Source: CAZPMO01 sp964587515
Lineage (GTDB): Bacteria > Pseudomonadota > Alphaproteobacteria > MPNO01
Assembly (NCBI GenBank): GCA_964587515.1
Contig: CAZPMO010000215.1
Span: forward strand, 1 to 7,500
Direction: 5' to 3'
Length of the DNA stretch: 7,500 bases
Shown here: piece by piece, positions 5,568 to 7,500 of the stretch
Numbering within the stretch: position 1 is the stretch's first letter
How the letters are laid out: each line of letters begins with the position of its first letter
Program-made: the position numbers and the translations under genes
The notes under the pieces: model-generated
Told to the model about the DNA's origin: nothing
Seen by the model: the letters and a program-made list of their open reading frames with translations, nothing else
Database searches by the model: none

Positions 5568-6620
5568 ATGAGTTCCGGAGAACGGCGCGTCACGGCGGAG
5601 GCGTTGAGAGGGTTCGGTCGCGATATTTTCGTGGCCGCCGGCATGTCGGCGGATCACGCGGCGCAGGTCGCCGACGTGCTGGTGTGGGCCGATCTCAGGG
5701 GTGTGGGGTCGCACGGGGTCGAGCGCGTCCCGCGCTATCTCGGCATGATCGAGGCCGGCGGCATGAACCCCGCGCCCGACATGCGCATCACCACCGAGAC
5801 CGTATCATCGCTGATGATCGAGGCCGATCGCGCGCCGGGCCCGGTGGCCATGGGGTGGGCCATGGACCGCGCCATGGAAAAGGCCCGCGAGACCGCCATC
5901 GGCTGGGCGCTGGTACGCCAGATGACCCATTCGGGCGCCATCGGATATTACAGCCTACGGGCCGCGCGCGAGGGGCTCGCGGGGCTCGCCTTCGTGTCGT
6001 CGCTGCCCAACATGGCCTATCACGGCGCGCGCACGGCATCGATCGCCACCAGCCCGATCACCATCGCGGTGCCGGGCGGCGACCGCGCGCCCGTACTGCT
6101 GGATATGTCGACGGCGGTGGTCGCGGGCGGCAAGATCACCCAGGCGCGCAACGCCGGCGTGCCGATCCCGGAAGGTTGGGCGCTCGACGACGACGGCAAC
6201 CCGACCACCGACGGCGCGCGCGCCACGATCCCGATGCCGCTGGGCGGGCCGAAGGGCGCGGGACTGTCGCTGATGATGGAATGCCTGATCAGCCTGATGG
6301 TGGGTAATCCGATCATCACCGAGGAAATCGGCTTTCAGGCGCGCGGCCGCCCCATTCGCCAGAACGGACTTTGCATCGCGGTCGATATCGCGAAATTCAT
6401 CGATCCCCAGGAGTTCCGCGCCCAGGTCGACGCGCTGGTCGATCTGCTGAAAAACCAGCCCGCGGCCGACGGCGTCGACGAAATCCTGGTCCCCGGCGAA
6501 CGCGGCGACCGGGTGATGGCGGAACGCGGTCGCGACGGCATCCCGATGCCGACGGCCCGCTGGGAAAATCTCGGAAAGGTCGCGGAAAAATTCAGCGTCG
6601 CCATGCCGGCGACGGTCTGA
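5568..6620 (+). CDS. Ldh_2 (malate/L-lactate dehydrogenase) family NAD(P)-dependent oxidoreductase
   Basis: Oxidises or reduces a 2-hydroxyacid/2-oxoacid (or, in some members, ureidoglycolate, sulfolactate or a cyclic imine) with NAD(P). This is the family unrelated to the Rossmann-fold lactate and malate dehydrogenases. At 350 residues it has normal length. Seen: RGVGSHGVERVPRYL at 44-58 with the conserved His49; MTHSGAIGYYS at 119-129 with His121; DMSTAVVAGGKI at 179-190; and the nucleotide-binding LGGPKGAGLSLMMEC at 225-239, where Pro228 stands in the place often held by His or Tyr. The C terminus holds LVPGERGD and the closing P-x-P-xx-W segment. There is no signal peptide, so cytosolic. 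The start ATG has AGCGAGG five bases before it. It is divergent from the Sel1 gene with 139 bp between, and stands alone on its strand. Family is certain; the substrate is not determinable from sequence. Confidence 0.93.
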   Translation: MSSGERRVTAEALRGFGRDIFVAAGMSADHAAQVADVLVWADLRGVGSHGVERVPRYLGMIEAGGMNPAPDMRITTETVSSLMIEADRAPGPVAMGWAMDRAMEKARETAIGWALVRQMTHSGAIGYYSLRAAREGLAGLAFVSSLPNMAYHGARTASIATSPITIAVPGGDRAPVLLDMSTAVVAGGKITQARNAGVPIPEGWALDDDGNPTTDGARATIPMPLGGPKGAGLSLMMECLISLMVGNPIITEEIGFQARGRPIRQNGLCIAVDIAKFIDPQEFRAQVDALVDLLKNQPAADGVDEILVPGERGDRVMAERGRDGIPMPTARWENLGKVAEKFSVAMPATV

Positions 6621-6704
6621 GGGCTCCACGAAACGGGTCGGATTCCGATCACCTCGCTGGAAATTCAGATGTTCGTCGCAATGTCCCAATGGCTTCCGAT
6701 TACA

Positions 6705-6719
6705 GACATCGGAGATGTC
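6705..6719. repeat. Short perfect inverted repeat downstream of the Ldh_2 gene
   Basis: GACATC at 6705-6710 and GATGTC at 6714-6719 around GGA. It lies in the 260-bp non-coding stretch 6621-6880 that joins the dehydrogenase gene to the insertion element. It has no T-run after it, so a terminator is unlikely; role unknown. Confidence 0.3.
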
Positions 6720-6780
6720 GTCGCCGACTTTCGAGTTTGACCGATACCGTTGATAAAGTCGCTTTCAGGCGGTTTTTCTG

Positions 6781-6809
6781 TGTCCGCTTCTAGTAGGAGC
6801 GGACATTTT
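6781..6809 (+). terminator. Strong hairpin followed by TTTT, before the insertion element
   Basis: TGTCCGCTTCT at 6781-6791 pairs with AGGAGCGGACA at 6795-6805 (eleven positions, one G-T pair, loop AGT), then TTTT at 6806-6809. It is the best terminator-shaped element on the plus strand, 160 bp after the dehydrogenase stop. It may end that transcript, or belong to the insertion element and shield it from outside transcription. Confidence 0.55.
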
Positions 6810-6813
6810 GGTT

Positions 6814-6841
6814 CCGCCTCGGTGTGATGCCGGGGCGGTTT
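6814..6841 (+). terminator. Second hairpin with short T-run, directly after the first
   Basis: CCGCCTCGG at 6814-6822 and CCGGGGCGG at 6830-6838 pair over nine positions (one G-T pair) around TGTGATG, followed by TTT and a T-rich stretch. It lies eight bases after the previous hairpin and about 40 bp beyond the transposase stop. A tandem terminator or a subterminal structure of the insertion element. Confidence 0.45.
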
Positions 6842-6880
6842 CGGGTTATTGGTTATTTACTGGGGTTTTCGGGCATCGGA

Positions 6881-7483
6881 TCAGGCCATTTGGGGCATCG
6901 GCGGCGGTATGGCGGCGAGCTTGGCCAGGCGTTTCAGGTTCTGGACGGTGGCGGCCAGCAGGAACTCGTCGCGAGCGCCCGACAGCCCCCTCAGGCGTAG
7001 CCGTTCGAATCCGAGATGGCGCTTGAGGTGGGCGAACAGCATCTCGACCGTCTTGCGCTCGCGCGCCGACTCAAGACCCGCCGCCATGCAGCGGCGCAAC
7101 ACGCTCTCAAACACCACACGGAAGGTGTCGCCGTCGCGGAACCGGCCATGGCGGTTGAGCGAGAACGTCGAGTGGTCCGGCACGCGGTCCTCAAGCCCGA
7201 GCCGGCAGAACCAGCGATAGGCCAGATTGAGATGAACCTCCTGACACAGCCGGCGTTCGGACGGGATGCCGAAGCAGTAACCCACGATCAACATCCGGAT
7301 CATCAGCTCGGGATCGATCGACGGACGGCCGATGACGCTGTAGTGCGGCTTCAGGCGGTTGCGGATCTCGTTGAAATCGAGAAACAGTTCGATCCGCCGA
7401 AGCACATGATCCGACGGAACGTGATCATCAAGACAAAAATCGTAAAAGAAAAGCCGCTGATCCGCTTCCTGACGACCCATCAT
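6881..7483 (-). pseudogene. IS1182-type transposase with the catalytic middle deleted in frame
   Basis: A 200-residue open frame joining the two ends of a transposase that normally has roughly 450 residues. Residues 1-136 are the N-terminal DUF772-type region: YDFCLDDHVPSDHVLRRIE, GRPSIDPELMIRMLIVGYCF, ERRLCQEVHLNLAYRWFCRL and VPDHSTFS. From about 138 the sequence jumps to the C-terminal end: RERKTVEMLFAHLKR, with the last Glu of the DDE triad, then RLRLRG and GARDEFLLAATVQNLKRLAKL. The region with the first two catalytic Asp residues is missing, so the product cannot catalyse transposition. The join is near base 7072 and keeps the frame. Start: ATG at 7483 with GGAGG eight bases upstream; a GTG at 7489 and ATG at 7480 are alternatives. 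The stable frame allows a truncated DNA-binding protein, possibly an inhibitor of a full-length relative. Family name is from memory of the motifs. Confidence 0.85.
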
Positions 7484-7500
7484 CGCCACGCCCTCCGATG
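6881..7500 (-). mobile_element. Partial IS1182-like insertion element (one end outside the window)
   Basis: The deleted transposase gene marks an insertion sequence that extends past the right edge. Its left end must lie in 6621-6880, but with only one end visible I cannot recognise terminal inverted repeats or target-site duplications, so no exact border is given; the hairpin at 6781-6805 is a candidate subterminal structure. Confidence 0.5.

Noticed and set aside
1..7500. CRISPR array, toxin-antitoxin pair, defence system, tRNA or rRNA genes
   Set aside because: No spaced direct repeats, no cloverleaf or rRNA-like stretch, and no protein family of these systems was seen on either strand.

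Overview
The window is GC-rich DNA with dense, short-spaced genes and protein families that point to an alphaproteobacterium, probably from a scaffolded draft or metagenome assembly (a run of 26 N sits inside one gene). The organism is inferred from codon style and gene families only; there is no marker gene.

Layout. From 2858 down to 1, five genes run leftward on the minus strand: a GNAT acetyltransferase (broken by the assembly gap), a DUF6714-like protein, a 26-codon mini-ORF overlapping its stop, a hotdog-fold acyl-CoA thioesterase, and the first 351 codons of a ClC chloride channel/transporter that leaves the window. The spacing (57-96 bp, 1-nt overlap, 97 bp, 24 bp) allows one transcript. 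Divergent from it lies a dienelactone-hydrolase-family gene (2916-3596), then a small two-helix membrane protein (3731-3973) with a perfect Shine-Dalgarno. This meets, tail to tail, a minus-strand gene for an exported Sel1-repeat protein (5428-3992) that has a single in-frame TAA after codon 105. Divergent from that is an Ldh_2-family NAD(P)-dependent oxidoreductase (5568-6620). The right end carries the 3' part of an IS1182-type element whose transposase gene has lost its middle, preceded by two strong hairpins.

How they fit together. Nothing here forms a recognisable single pathway: acyl-CoA hydrolysis, 2-hydroxyacid oxidation, ester/lactone hydrolysis, acetylation and anion transport are ordinary metabolic accessory functions. 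I see no defence system, CRISPR array, RNA gene or prophage. The points that reward a second look are the one-codon nonsense interruption of the Sel1 gene, the internally deleted transposase, the translationally coupled mini-ORF, and the compact hairpins between genes.
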